Source: Streptomyces sp. NBC_01481
Lineage (GTDB): Bacteria; Actinomycetota; Actinomycetes; Streptomycetales; Streptomycetaceae
Reading direction: 5' to 3'
NCBI RefSeq assembly: GCF_026339995.1
Contig: NZ_JAPEPT010000003.1
Span: forward strand, 124,001-188,000
Length of the DNA stretch: 64,000 nt
Shown here: positions 26,126 to 36,156 of the stretch, piece by piece
How positions within the stretch are numbered: position 1 is the first letter of the stretch
Layout of the letters: each line of letters starts with the position of its first letter
Notes under the pieces: generated by a model
The model's input: only the letters and a program-made list of their open reading frames with translations
The model's database searches: none
What the model was told of the DNA's origin: nothing
Position numbers and translations under genes: made by a program

Positions 26126-26378
26126 TCTGCCAAGCACCTCCGCGACCGATGTCGACCTGGACGGCGACCCCACCGAAGTCGTCGCGGCGGTCTGGGCCGA
26201 GGCACTCGGCCTGGACACCGTCGACCCGGACGCCGGCTTCTTCGATATGGGCGCGACGTCGGCAACGGTCGTCGGTGTGGTCCGTGTCCTGCGTCGGCGC
26301 TGGCCGGGCATCAAGATCGTCGATGTCTTCGCCCACCCGACCGTCGGACAGCTCGCGGCCTTCCTCGGCGATGGGTAG
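26118..26378 (+). CDS. Free-standing carrier protein
   Basis: 86 residues with the carrier fold (VAAVWAEALGLDTVDPDAGFFDMG, then HPTVGQLAAFL). The phosphopantetheine Ser is in MGATSATVV, where GGxS is usual; Ala replaces the second Gly. Its start lies inside the end of the oxidoreductase gene (8-base overlap), suggesting that the oxidoreductase or the lone threonine A domain acts on cargo bound to it. Confidence 0.85.
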   Translation: MTDLPSTSATDVDLDGDPTEVVAAVWAEALGLDTVDPDAGFFDMGATSATVVGVVRVLRRRWPGIKIVDVFAHPTVGQLAAFLGDG

Positions 26379-26400
26379 GCCGACCGCGAGCTCCGGACGC

Positions 26401-27168
26401 TTACTTCAGCGCGGTACTGATCGCCTCTGCGAGCTCCAACCACGCGGCGCCGCCGAAGAGATGATCGGCACCGGCGACCTCGCGGAAGGTGCTCTGACCG
26501 GTGGTCTCATGGCGCCAGCCGTCGACCTCGGACCGGCTGAGCAGGTCGTCGCGCGCGCCGTAGAGCACGGTGAGGGGCACGTCGAGGGGCGCGTCCGGCG
26601 TGTAGACGTAGTCGGAGACCAGCCGCATGTCCGCGGCGAGGATCGGCAGCAGCACCTCGAGGAGTTCAGGCTCTTCACGAAGGTGCTCGGGCACGTAACG
26701 CGTGAGGTCCTCACCCGACTCGTCGTCGCCGTCCGCCAGGACGCGCGGCGGAAGCTGCGACGCGACGAGCAGGTGGGCGACCTCGGGTCCGTCGCCGGAC
26801 CGGTGCAGCCGCTGCGCCGTCTTGTAGGCCAGGAGGGCTCCGGAGCACTGGCCGAACAGCGCGACGCGCGGGACGTCCAGTGCGACCAGCTCCGCCACCA
26901 GTTCGTCGACGACCTCGTCGAGGGACGTCGGCAGCGGCTCCGTCTGCCGGCTCTCGCGGCCGGCCAGCCGTACGCCGTACACGTCGGCCGCGTCGTCTAT
27001 CACCGGACCCCAGGGACGGAACGGAGTCGCTCCGGCGCCGGCCCACGGAATGCACGCGAGTGCGGTGCTATTCCCCGTTGTTGTTCCCGTGCTCCACGGA
27101 ACGAGCTTCGATGATTGCTTAGATATAGCCGCATAATTCGATATGTCCATGGGCGCGGATCCTAGCAT
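26401..27168 (-). CDS. Type II thioesterase-like hydrolase with Cys at the nucleophile position
   Basis: 255 residues of the type II thioesterase family (CIPWAGAGATPFRPW, DVYGVRLAGRESR, acid in GARDDLL, His in GADHLFGGAAW). The nucleophile elbow reads FGQCSGA: Cys stands where GHSxG has Ser. Cys nucleophiles are known in a few PKS/NRPS thioesterases that make strained rings or hydrolyse special thioesters. Transcribed opposite to the KS-ACP operon, with only 22 bases between the gene ends. Start either at 27168 or at an ATG six codons in (27150). Confidence 0.88.
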   Translation of the reverse strand: MLGSAPMDISNYAAISKQSSKLVPWSTGTTTGNSTALACIPWAGAGATPFRPWGPVIDDAADVYGVRLAGRESRQTEPLPTSLDEVVDELVAELVALDVPRVALFGQCSGALLAYKTAQRLHRSGDGPEVAHLLVASQLPPRVLADGDDESGEDLTRYVPEHLREEPELLEVLLPILAADMRLVSDYVYTPDAPLDVPLTVLYGARDDLLSRSEVDGWRHETTGQSTFREVAGADHLFGGAAWLELAEAISTALK

Positions 27169-27276
27169 GTTGTGCAGGTGATCCGCAGCGTGATTAAGGC
27201 GACGTAGATTAATCTCGGCTGCTGCCCTGGGAAGTCACGTCCAGCATTCCGATCCCCACCATTCGAGAGGATTCTG
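27169..27276. promoter_or_regulatory. Divergent promoter region between thioesterase and nucleotidyltransferase genes
   Basis: About 108 A+T-rich bases separate two divergently oriented genes, so both promoters should be here. GAGAGG just upstream of the rightward ATG is its ribosome-binding site. No clear palindrome. Confidence 0.5.
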
Positions 27277-28113
27277 ATGTTTAATCCAAGTGTCGAGGTC
27301 ATTGTCGAGCAGCCGTCGGTTCTCGCCCAGCCCGACCTTTCGTTCGATGCCATACTCAAGCGCTTTCCCGGACTGGCCGAGGCCAAAGCCGTCTGTATGA
27401 CGGGGTCGACCGCCGCCGGGTGGGGCAACACGTTCAGCGACATCGACATGTACGCGTTCGCCGACGGGGGTCTCGACCTTCCCGTCGACGAGACGATGGA
27501 GACCTGGCAGAGCTCCGACCCGAGTGGTGTGCGCTGGACCATCTGGATGGGCGCCTACGGCGACCAGCGCGTCGACCTGAGGGTGTGGCCGACCGATACG
27601 CTCGCCACGGTGCTGGCGTCCTATCTCGAAAAGGAGGTCGAATTCTGCAACACCGGCGACTTCCTCCAGGACTTCATCTACCGGCTTTCCATCGGAGTTC
27701 CGCTGAAGAACGAAGCCTTCTTCAAGGAAATGCGCGAGCTGCTCCACGGCTCGTCGTACAGTCGGTCGCTCGCCCGATTCCTGAAGGCCGATGCGGAGAA
27801 CTGCCTCACCGATGTCATGGGGCAGCTCGACTCCGGTGACTACAAGTCGGCCCGCGTGTCCGCCGGGCTTGCCGCGGGATTCATGACGGACGCCGCCCTC
27901 GCGCTTTCCGGAGAGCTCTGCCGACGCAAGAAGTGGCTGCTCCGTCGCCTGGAAAGCACTCCGCAGTGCGGAATTGGTGTGGACGAATACCGCACGACGG
28001 TCCTCGACGGCCTGCGCCCCGGGGAGTCCGACGCCGACTGTGCCCTGCGCGTCGCCCGCTGGACCCAGTCGCACATCGTCCGGCTCGAGGACGCCTTCCT
28101 GTCCGCCCCCTGA
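27277..28113 (+). CDS. Nucleotidyltransferase-fold protein
   Basis: 278 residues. The N-terminal part has the pol-beta-type signature: MTGSTAAGW followed by FSDIDMYAF (GS...DxD, ~residues 35-55) and a further acidic strand VDLRVW that can supply the third carboxylate. The C-terminal ~150 residues are helical. Relatives adenylylate or nucleotidylate small molecules, including antibiotics, or proteins. It could modify the product for self-protection or be a biosynthetic step; it is next to the exporter. I do not recognise a specific subfamily. Confidence 0.75.
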   Translation: MFNPSVEVIVEQPSVLAQPDLSFDAILKRFPGLAEAKAVCMTGSTAAGWGNTFSDIDMYAFADGGLDLPVDETMETWQSSDPSGVRWTIWMGAYGDQRVDLRVWPTDTLATVLASYLEKEVEFCNTGDFLQDFIYRLSIGVPLKNEAFFKEMRELLHGSSYSRSLARFLKADAENCLTDVMGQLDSGDYKSARVSAGLAAGFMTDAALALSGELCRRKKWLLRRLESTPQCGIGVDEYRTTVLDGLRPGESDADCALRVARWTQSHIVRLEDAFLSAP

Positions 28114-28186
28114 TCACCGTCGCCGAACCGGCACAGCGACGCCAGCACATGACCCCTGCGTACGCCGCAGTTGAGAAGGAGACAGA

Positions 28187-28270
28187 GTGATCATCGCCAC
28201 ACGGGCAGCCGCCGCGGGTAGCCCGTTCGCTGCCGAGACCGGCGTGAGCCTGGCTGGGGTGACCCCGTGA
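28187..28270 (+). CDS. 27-residue ORF coupled to the MFS exporter
   Basis: A GTG with a strong AAGGAG five bases upstream opens a 27-codon frame (MIIATRAAAAG, then SPFAAETGVSLAGVTP) whose TGA overlaps the GTG of the exporter as GTGA. The exporter itself has only a weak ribosome site, so this ORF is probably translated and couples its expression. It may be only a leader that controls exporter translation. With a PqqD-fold protein in the cluster, a small substrate peptide is also conceivable, but it has no Cys and I see no leader/core pattern. Confidence 0.5.
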   Translation: MIIATRAAAAGSPFAAETGVSLAGVTP

Positions 28271-29547
28271 GCTCGACGACCTCGTTCGCAAAGCTCCGTG
28301 CCGCGGTGAGCGGTCCGGAGGATCCCCACCAGCAGTTGTTGGTGATGTCGACGATCGTGAACACCATCGGCATGGGGATGTTCCTGTCCGCGGGCACGAT
28401 CTTCCTCATCAGATCCGCGGGGCTGAGCCCGACCGCTGCGGGCATCGGCCTCACCGTCGGGTCGCTGGCCGGCTTCGGCGCCGGAGTGCTGATAGGCGAC
28501 CTGGCCGACCGCCGCGGCTCGAAGAAGGTCCTGATCGGCTCCATGCTGCTCGAGGCGATGGCGAGCGTCAGCCTGCTGCTGGTGCACAGCCTGTGGCCGC
28601 TCTTCGTGGTGGCCGCCGCCGCTGCCGTCGGCCGTGCGGGAACGGTCAGTGCGCGCGGTGCGATGATCGGTGTGCTCGCGGAGGAGGGCAAGGGCGCGCG
28701 GTTGCGCACCTATCTGCGTGCCGTGACCAACGTCGGGATCGCGGTGGGCACGATCGGGGCCGCGGTCGTCCTGGCCATCGACACGCGCGCGGCGTACGTG
28801 ACGATGGTCCTCATCGACACGTTCACCTTCCTGATCGCCGCCGCGATCCTGACGCGGCTGCCGAACTTCGCCCCGACCCGGGCCGCCGATGACGAGGACC
28901 CCGCCGCGGAGAAGACGCCCCGGTGGCTGGCTCTCCGCGACCGGACCTATCTGAGTCTGACCGCCGCCTCGTCGGTCGCGAGCCTGCAGTACTTCGTGCT
29001 TGTCCAGGCCCTGCCGGTGTGGATCGTCCTGCGCACGAACGCGCCGCGGTGGATGGCCGCGATGGTCCTGTTCCTCGGAGCGGTCATCGTCGCCGCCACT
29101 CAGGTTCCCGCTACGCGGTCCATCACCGACCCGCGTTCGGCGGCCCGGCTGCTCGCGCTGTCCGGCCCGATGTTCCTGGTGGCGTGGATCCTGATGGCGG
29201 TATCGGCGGGACCCTCCGCGTGGATCGCGGTCGCCCTGCTCCTCGTCGGCATCGTCGTGCACTCGCTGGCCGAGGTGTGGCAGGCCGCCGGTACGTTCGA
29301 GCTGTCGTTCGCGCTGGCCAAGCCCGAGGCCCAGGGGCAGTACCAGGGAGTGATGGGACTCGGTCACGGCCTCTCCGAGGCCGTGGCGCCGATCGTCGTC
29401 ATCGCGATGTGCGTCAACTGGGGCAAGCCCGGCTGGATCGTGCTCGCCGTGATCGTCACCGTGGCGGGCCTCATATGCGCACTCATCGAGCGCAGCTGGT
29501 CCCGCTCGAACCCGCCGGCCAAGGCCGAGGCCCTTGCCAGTGAGTGA
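28267..29547 (+). CDS. MFS transporter, probable product exporter
   Basis: 426 residues with about 12 hydrophobic segments and the MFS loop 2-3 motif GDLADRRGSKKVL. A long central cytoplasmic loop (TRAADDEDPAAEKTPRW) separates the two halves. Placed at the end of the cluster, it most likely exports the product and may give self-resistance. The GTG start overlaps the stop of the 27-codon ORF. Confidence 0.9.
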   Translation: MSSTTSFAKLRAAVSGPEDPHQQLLVMSTIVNTIGMGMFLSAGTIFLIRSAGLSPTAAGIGLTVGSLAGFGAGVLIGDLADRRGSKKVLIGSMLLEAMASVSLLLVHSLWPLFVVAAAAAVGRAGTVSARGAMIGVLAEEGKGARLRTYLRAVTNVGIAVGTIGAAVVLAIDTRAAYVTMVLIDTFTFLIAAAILTRLPNFAPTRAADDEDPAAEKTPRWLALRDRTYLSLTAASSVASLQYFVLVQALPVWIVLRTNAPRWMAAMVLFLGAVIVAATQVPATRSITDPRSAARLLALSGPMFLVAWILMAVSAGPSAWIAVALLLVGIVVHSLAEVWQAAGTFELSFALAKPEAQGQYQGVMGLGHGLSEAVAPIVVIAMCVNWGKPGWIVLAVIVTVAGLICALIERSWSRSNPPAKAEALASE

Positions 29548-29744
29548 GCCGGCCGCGCGGTGAACCGCCGGGGCCATGAGGTGGCCGTCCGCACGATCGA
29601 ACGCCTGGTGCCCGAGACCGCTGGCGGTTCACCTCGATGTCCGGGAAGGCCCGGCGCCACGGTCAGGAGGACCCGCGACGCCGGGCCCCGGCTTCGGCCC
29701 GGGGCCGTCGGACAGTGCCTTCGACGCGGGCGCCTTCCGGGACC

Positions 29745-29880
29745 TGGGTCCTGCGCGCGATGGGCCACTCGGACCCGGGGTTCACGCTGCGGAAGTACTC
29801 CCACTTCCTGCCCCGTGCGGGCGCCCGAGGCAGCCGGCGCCATCGACGCGATCTTCGCGTGGCCTCGCCCGGACGGCGTC
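29745..29880 (+). pseudogene. Decayed tyrosine recombinase (integrase) C-terminus
   Basis: One frame gives VLRAMGHSDPGFTLRKYSHFLPR, the C-terminal tyrosine-recombinase pattern with the catalytic His (GHS) and Tyr (KYSHFLP). One base later the frame shifts and the next reads APEAAGAIDAIFAW, the usual tail of Streptomyces phage or plasmid integrases. Nothing upstream in 29.55-29.74 kb gives a convincing catalytic Arg box, so this is a frameshifted remnant. It marks the edge between the cluster and the conserved chromosome. Confidence 0.7.
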
Positions 29881-29939
29881 GGGCCCCGACAGCGGCCCAC
29901 AGTCCGGCTCAGGCGCAAAGTCCCAGAGAAGTCCCACGG

Positions 29940-29998
29940 ATGCCGCCGCACCCCTCTCTGACCCGCTGCCTTGCAGGTCAGAGAGGGTGCGGCGGCAT
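29940..29998 (-). terminator. Long hairpin terminator after the murA-like gene
   Basis: An inverted repeat with arms of 23-24 bases (left begins ATGCCGCCGCACCCC, right ends GGGTGCGGCGGCAT), one unpaired base and a short loop, seven bases beyond the leftward murA-like stop codon. It could also stop transcription arriving from the cluster. Confidence 0.8.
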
Positions 29999-30005
29999 TC
30001 CCCGG

Positions 30006-31535
30006 TCAGATGTCGCGGAAGATCTCGATCTGCGCCCCCACCGAGTTCAGCCGCTCCGCAAGCTCCTCGTACCCCCGGTTGATCACATACACATTGCGCA
30101 GCACCGACGTGCCCTCCGCCGCCATCATCGCCAGCAGCACCACCACCGCGGGCCGTAGTGCCGGCGGGCACATCATCTCCGCCGCGCGCCAGCGGGTCGG
30201 GCCCTCCACCAGGACGCGGTGGGGGTCGAGCAACTGCAGGCGGCCGCCCAGGCGGTTGAGGTCGGTGAGGTAGATCGCGCGGTTGTCGTAGACCCAGTCG
30301 TGGATCAGGGTCTTGCCCAGCGCCACCGCCGCGATCGCCGCGAAGAACGGGACGTTGTCGATGTTCAGGCCCGGGAACGGCATCGGGTGGATCTTGTCGA
30401 TCGGCGCCTCCAGTTTGGAGGGGCGCACCGTCAGGTCCACCAGCCGCGTACGGCCGTTGTCCGCCGCGTACTCGGGCGAGCGGTCGTGGTCCAGCCCCAT
30501 CTCCTCCAGCACCGCGAGCTCGATCTCCATGAACTCGATCGGGACCCGGCGGATTGTTAGCTCCGACTCGGTGACAACCGCGGCCGCCAGCAGGCTCATT
30601 GCCTCGACCGGGTCCTCGGAGGGGGAGTAGTCGACGTCCACGTCGATGTTCGGGATGCCGTGCACGGTCAGCGTGGTCGTGCCGACGCCCTCGACCTTGA
30701 CGCCCAGCGCCTCCAGGAAGAAGCACAGGTCCTGGACCATGTAGTTGGAGGAGGCATTGCGGATGACGGTCATGCCGTCGTGCCGGGCCGCGGCCAGCAG
30801 CGCGTTCTCGGTCACCGTGTCGCCGCGCTCGGTGAGGACGATCGGGCGGTCCGGTGCGATCGCCTGCTCCACCTTCGCGTGGTAGAGGCCCTCCGTCGCG
30901 GTGATGTCCAGGCCGAAGCGGCGCAGCGCGATCATGTGCGGCTCGATGGTCCGCGTGCCGAGGTCGCAGCCGCCGGCGTACGGCAGCTTGAAGCTCTCCA
31001 TCCGGTGCAGCAGCGGGCCGAGGAACATGATGATCGACCGGGTCCGGCGTGCTGCCTCCGCGTCGATGGCGTCCATGTCGAACTGCGCGGGCGGCACGAT
31101 CTCCAGGTCCACGCCCTCGTTGATCCAACGGGTGCGCACCCCGATGGAGTTCAGCACTTCCAGCAGCCGGAAGACCTCCTCGATACGGGCCACCCGCCGC
31201 AGCACTGTACGGCCCTTGTTGAGCAGCGAGCCGCAGAGCAGCGCGACACACGCGTTCTTGCTCGTCTTCACGTCGATGGCCCCGGACAGCCGGCGCCCGC
31301 CGACCACCCGAAGATGCATGGGCCCGGCGTAGCCGAGCGAAACGATCTCACTGTCGAGTGCCTCGCCGATGCGCGCGATCATCTCAAGGCTGATGTTCTG
31401 ATTGCCCCGCTCGATGCGGTTCACGGCGCTCTGGCTGGTGCCGAGTGCGTCGGCCAACTGCGTTTGTGTCCAGCCCCGATGCTGACGGGCGTCACGGATG
31501 AGCTTGCCGATGCGTACGAGGTAGTCGTCTGCCAT
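30006..31535 (-). CDS. UDP-GlcNAc 1-carboxyvinyltransferase (MurA-like) with N-terminal XRE helix-turn-helix
   Basis: 509 residues. Residues ~8-65 are an XRE/Cro-type HTH (IRDARQHRGWTQTQLADALG, TSQSAVNRIERG); the remainder is an EPSP-synthase/MurA double-lobe enzyme. The catalytic loop keeps Cys (YAGGCDLGTRT), equivalent to Cys115 of E. coli MurA and the fosfomycin target. MurA makes enolpyruvyl-UDP-GlcNAc for peptidoglycan. Streptomycetes have two homologues; this fusion matches, from memory, the SCO5998 type. The HTH suggests a trigger-enzyme or autoregulator role, supported by a palindrome 12 bases before the start codon. Confidence 0.9.
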   Translation of the reverse strand: MADDYLVRIGKLIRDARQHRGWTQTQLADALGTSQSAVNRIERGNQNISLEMIARIGEALDSEIVSLGYAGPMHLRVVGGRRLSGAIDVKTSKNACVALLCGSLLNKGRTVLRRVARIEEVFRLLEVLNSIGVRTRWINEGVDLEIVPPAQFDMDAIDAEAARRTRSIIMFLGPLLHRMESFKLPYAGGCDLGTRTIEPHMIALRRFGLDITATEGLYHAKVEQAIAPDRPIVLTERGDTVTENALLAAARHDGMTVIRNASSNYMVQDLCFFLEALGVKVEGVGTTTLTVHGIPNIDVDVDYSPSEDPVEAMSLLAAAVVTESELTIRRVPIEFMEIELAVLEEMGLDHDRSPEYAADNGRTRLVDLTVRPSKLEAPIDKIHPMPFPGLNIDNVPFFAAIAAVALGKTLIHDWVYDNRAIYLTDLNRLGGRLQLLDPHRVLVEGPTRWRAAEMMCPPALRPAVVVLLAMMAAEGTSVLRNVYVINRGYEELAERLNSVGAQIEIFRDI

Positions 31536-31545
31536 GGCGGCAGGC

Positions 31546-31563
31546 TATCTCAGATATGAGATG
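31546..31563 (-). promoter_or_regulatory. Palindrome upstream of the XRE-MurA gene
   Basis: The 18-base site TATCTC-n6-GAGATG begins 11 bases before the ATG; its core ATCTCA-GATA-TGAGAT is an exact inverted repeat. It has the same TATCTC-n6-GAGATR form as the palindrome upstream of acnA (32058). Confidence 0.6.
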
Positions 31564-31583
31564 TGATCGCGTGGGGTGGGCCA

Positions 31584-31940
31584 TCAGGGTGACAGACTAT
31601 GAGCAACAGGGTGTTTCGGTTCATACAGGGGCAGTTCGGCCCCGCTCGGCATCCGCACCGCGGCCAGTACTCCCCACCCCTGGTCGCTCGGTGGCTGCGA
31701 GACCTCGACCCCGCGCTCCGTGAGCCTGGCCAAGGTCCGCTGAAGGTCGTCGCACATCAGATAGAACTCCGCCTTCGGCTGATCCCCTGTCGGATGCACG
31801 GCGATCTCCGCCGGCGGCAGCTTGAAGATGAGCCAGCCGCGTCCCGCGTCGACGTGCGCGAAGCCGAGCACGTCCTTGACGAATGCTCGGTCGGCATCCG
31901 AGTCCCGGCTGTAGAGGATCACGTGCGCACCGCTGAACAT
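31584..31940 (-). CDS. VOC-family (glyoxalase/bleomycin-resistance fold) protein
   Basis: About 118 residues starting MFSGAHVILYSRDSDAD. The paired beta-alpha-beta-beta-beta modules of the VOC superfamily are visible (AFVKDVLGFAHVD, KAEFYLMCDDLQRTLARLTERGVEV, GSG-like PSGAELPLYEP). Metal ligands cannot be assigned with confidence. An upstream in-frame extension of 30 residues rich in Pro/Gly/Arg is probably not translated. It lies between the murA-like and acnA genes; function unknown. Confidence 0.75.
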   Translation of the reverse strand: MFSGAHVILYSRDSDADRAFVKDVLGFAHVDAGRGWLIFKLPPAEIAVHPTGDQPKAEFYLMCDDLQRTLARLTERGVEVSQPPSDQGWGVLAAVRMPSGAELPLYEPKHPVAHSLSP

Positions 31941-32057
31941 GCTCCGATACTGAGCCGGGCGCACGCGCACGGCAATCCCGGTGCCGCCGTACGAGCGCCC
32001 GGGCCCCGCCCTCGGGGGAGGTCCGGGCATGACCCGGCAGCGGTCATGTACTAGAGT

Positions 32058-32075
32058 TATCTCGACATCGAGATA
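32058..32075 (+). promoter_or_regulatory. Perfect 18-base palindrome upstream of acnA
   Basis: TATCTCGA-CA-TCGAGATA, 130 bases before the acnA start, shares the TATCTC-n6-GAGATR pattern with the site in front of the XRE-MurA gene. A second, weaker dyad (CTAAG-n6-CTTAG, about 32121-32136) lies closer to acnA. Confidence 0.6.
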
Positions 32076-32204
32076 TCTATCGAAGGCGTACCGCAGCCGC
32101 CACCTGGTAAGGGCTACCTAACTAAGTCTTACCTTAGCGGATCGGCGAGGAGCCATGGCGGCAGCATTGCGGTAGGTACGCGCACATTGATGAAGGAGAC
32201 TGTC

Positions 32205-34934
<2,730 letters not shown>

Positions 34935-34960
34935 GTACGGCAGTACGGCGCAGGCAGCAA

Positions 34961-34996
34961 AAGGGCCGCATCCCCGGCGACGGGGGTGCGGCCCTT
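34961..34996 (+). terminator. Hairpin terminator after acnA
   Basis: AAGGGCCGCATCCCC pairs with GGGGGTGCGGCCCTT across a short loop, 27 bases after the stop. The convergent FG-GAP gene ends just beyond it, so it may work both ways. Confidence 0.85.
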
Positions 34997-35028
34997 CCCT
35001 GTGGGCTACGGTGCCGACAGCTGCCGGA

Positions 35029-35952
35029 TCAGAACAGCTTGGGGTAGATGTTGAAGCCCGAGCCGACCTTGACGCGAGGGGTGTTGAACGGGGCGGTGGC
35101 CTTGCCGCTGCCCTTGTACATCCACAGCGCGCCCGCGGCGTCGCGGACGACGACGTCCGCCAGGCCATCCAGGTTCAGGTCACCGTTGGCGATGACCTTG
35201 TTGTAGATGTTCCAGCCGGCGCCGACCTTGGTGCGGGCCGAGAAGGGCGCGGCGGCGTTGCCTGTGCCCTTGTAGAGCCACAGCGCGCCGGTCTTGTCCT
35301 TGGCGAGGATGTCCGTCCGGCCGTCGCCGGACAGGTCGGCCTTGCCGGTGATGTGCGAGTAGGCGTTCCAGCCGGGACCGACCTTCACCCGCGCGGTGAC
35401 CGTGCCGTTGCTGTTGCCCTTGTAGAGCCAGAGCACACCGGCGTTGTCCCGGGCGAGGATGTCGTCCTGCACGGTACCGCCGAGGTTGCCCGGCGACAGG
35501 ACCAGGTTGTAGCTCCAGCCCTTGCCCACCTGGCGGCTGCTTGTGTCGTTGGCAAAGAAGACGTTGCCGGCGGTGTCCCAGCTCCAGGCGCCGTCGTACT
35601 TGCCGTCCGCATTGAGGTCCATCGAGGCCACGTTCTTGACCGGCCCCCAGCCGCTCGAGACGTAGCTGCGGGCGGCGAAGCTGCCCTTCCCGTTGGGGCC
35701 GTAGAGGTAGGCGTTGGACTTCTTGTCCACCGCCCAGAGCAGATAGACCGGGGCGGCGGCGGCCTGTGCCGCTGCGGGCGCGTTCGACGGAGCCGCAAGC
35801 AGGCGGCTGACGTCGACGTCCTTCAGCGGCTGAGGAGCCGGAGTGTCGGCCACGGCCGCTCCGGCGGAGGTGCCGACCAGGGCAGCGGCTATTGCCGCGA
35901 CGGCGAGACGCGACAGCACGCGTCCGCGCTTACGGCCGGGAAGATTGGCCAC
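35029..35952 (-). CDS. Secreted FG-GAP/VCBS-repeat protein
   Basis: 307 residues with a Sec signal peptide (RKRGRVLSRL, hydrophobic stretch, AAVADT cleavage region). The mature part is repeats of the pattern 'ADLNGDG..D...RD..G.LW.YKG' (MDLNADGKYD, ADLSGDGRTD, GDLNLDGLAD), each with a Ca2+-binding DxDxDG-like loop, as in FG-GAP beta-propeller proteins. Such proteins are common and abundant secreted proteins in Streptomyces; no catalytic domain is seen. GTG start. Confidence 0.88.
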   Translation of the reverse strand: MANLPGRKRGRVLSRLAVAAIAAALVGTSAGAAVADTPAPQPLKDVDVSRLLAAPSNAPAAAQAAAAPVYLLWAVDKKSNAYLYGPNGKGSFAARSYVSSGWGPVKNVASMDLNADGKYDGAWSWDTAGNVFFANDTSSRQVGKGWSYNLVLSPGNLGGTVQDDILARDNAGVLWLYKGNSNGTVTARVKVGPGWNAYSHITGKADLSGDGRTDILAKDKTGALWLYKGTGNAAAPFSARTKVGAGWNIYNKVIANGDLNLDGLADVVVRDAAGALWMYKGSGKATAPFNTPRVKVGSGFNIYPKLF

Positions 35953-36095
35953 GTATGTACTCCGTGTGTGTGATGAGGCGCGATTTACCTCAGGTGGTCA
36001 TCGCAGGATCTTCATGATCGTTGCACAACATCCTTACGAGTCAATCGATTTGAAGGGGAATGGGTGGGTCCGCAGCGGGCTCGGTAGGGGACAAA

Positions 36096-36128
36096 AGGGC
36101 CCGCACCCGGTGGGACCGGGTGCGGGCC
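36096..36128 (-). terminator. Hairpin terminator after the GH92 gene
   Basis: GGGCCCGCACCCGGT pairs with ACCGGGTGCGGGCC over a GG loop, some 30 bases past the leftward stop codon. Confidence 0.85.
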
Positions 36129-36156
36129 TGTGGTGATGTGTGACGAACTCGATATG

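Noticed and set aside
24804..28270. A RiPP cluster built on PqqD and the 27-residue ORF
   Set aside because: No radical-SAM, cyclase or dehydratase gene and no leader/core pattern in the small ORF; too weak to claim.
1..29547. bldA (TTA codon) control of the cluster
   Set aside because: The TTA triplets I noticed in cluster genes were out of frame or intergenic; not an exhaustive count.
32117..32140. Iron-box (DmdR/IdeR) site upstream of acnA
   Set aside because: The CTAAG...CTTAG dyad departs from the iron-box consensus at many positions.
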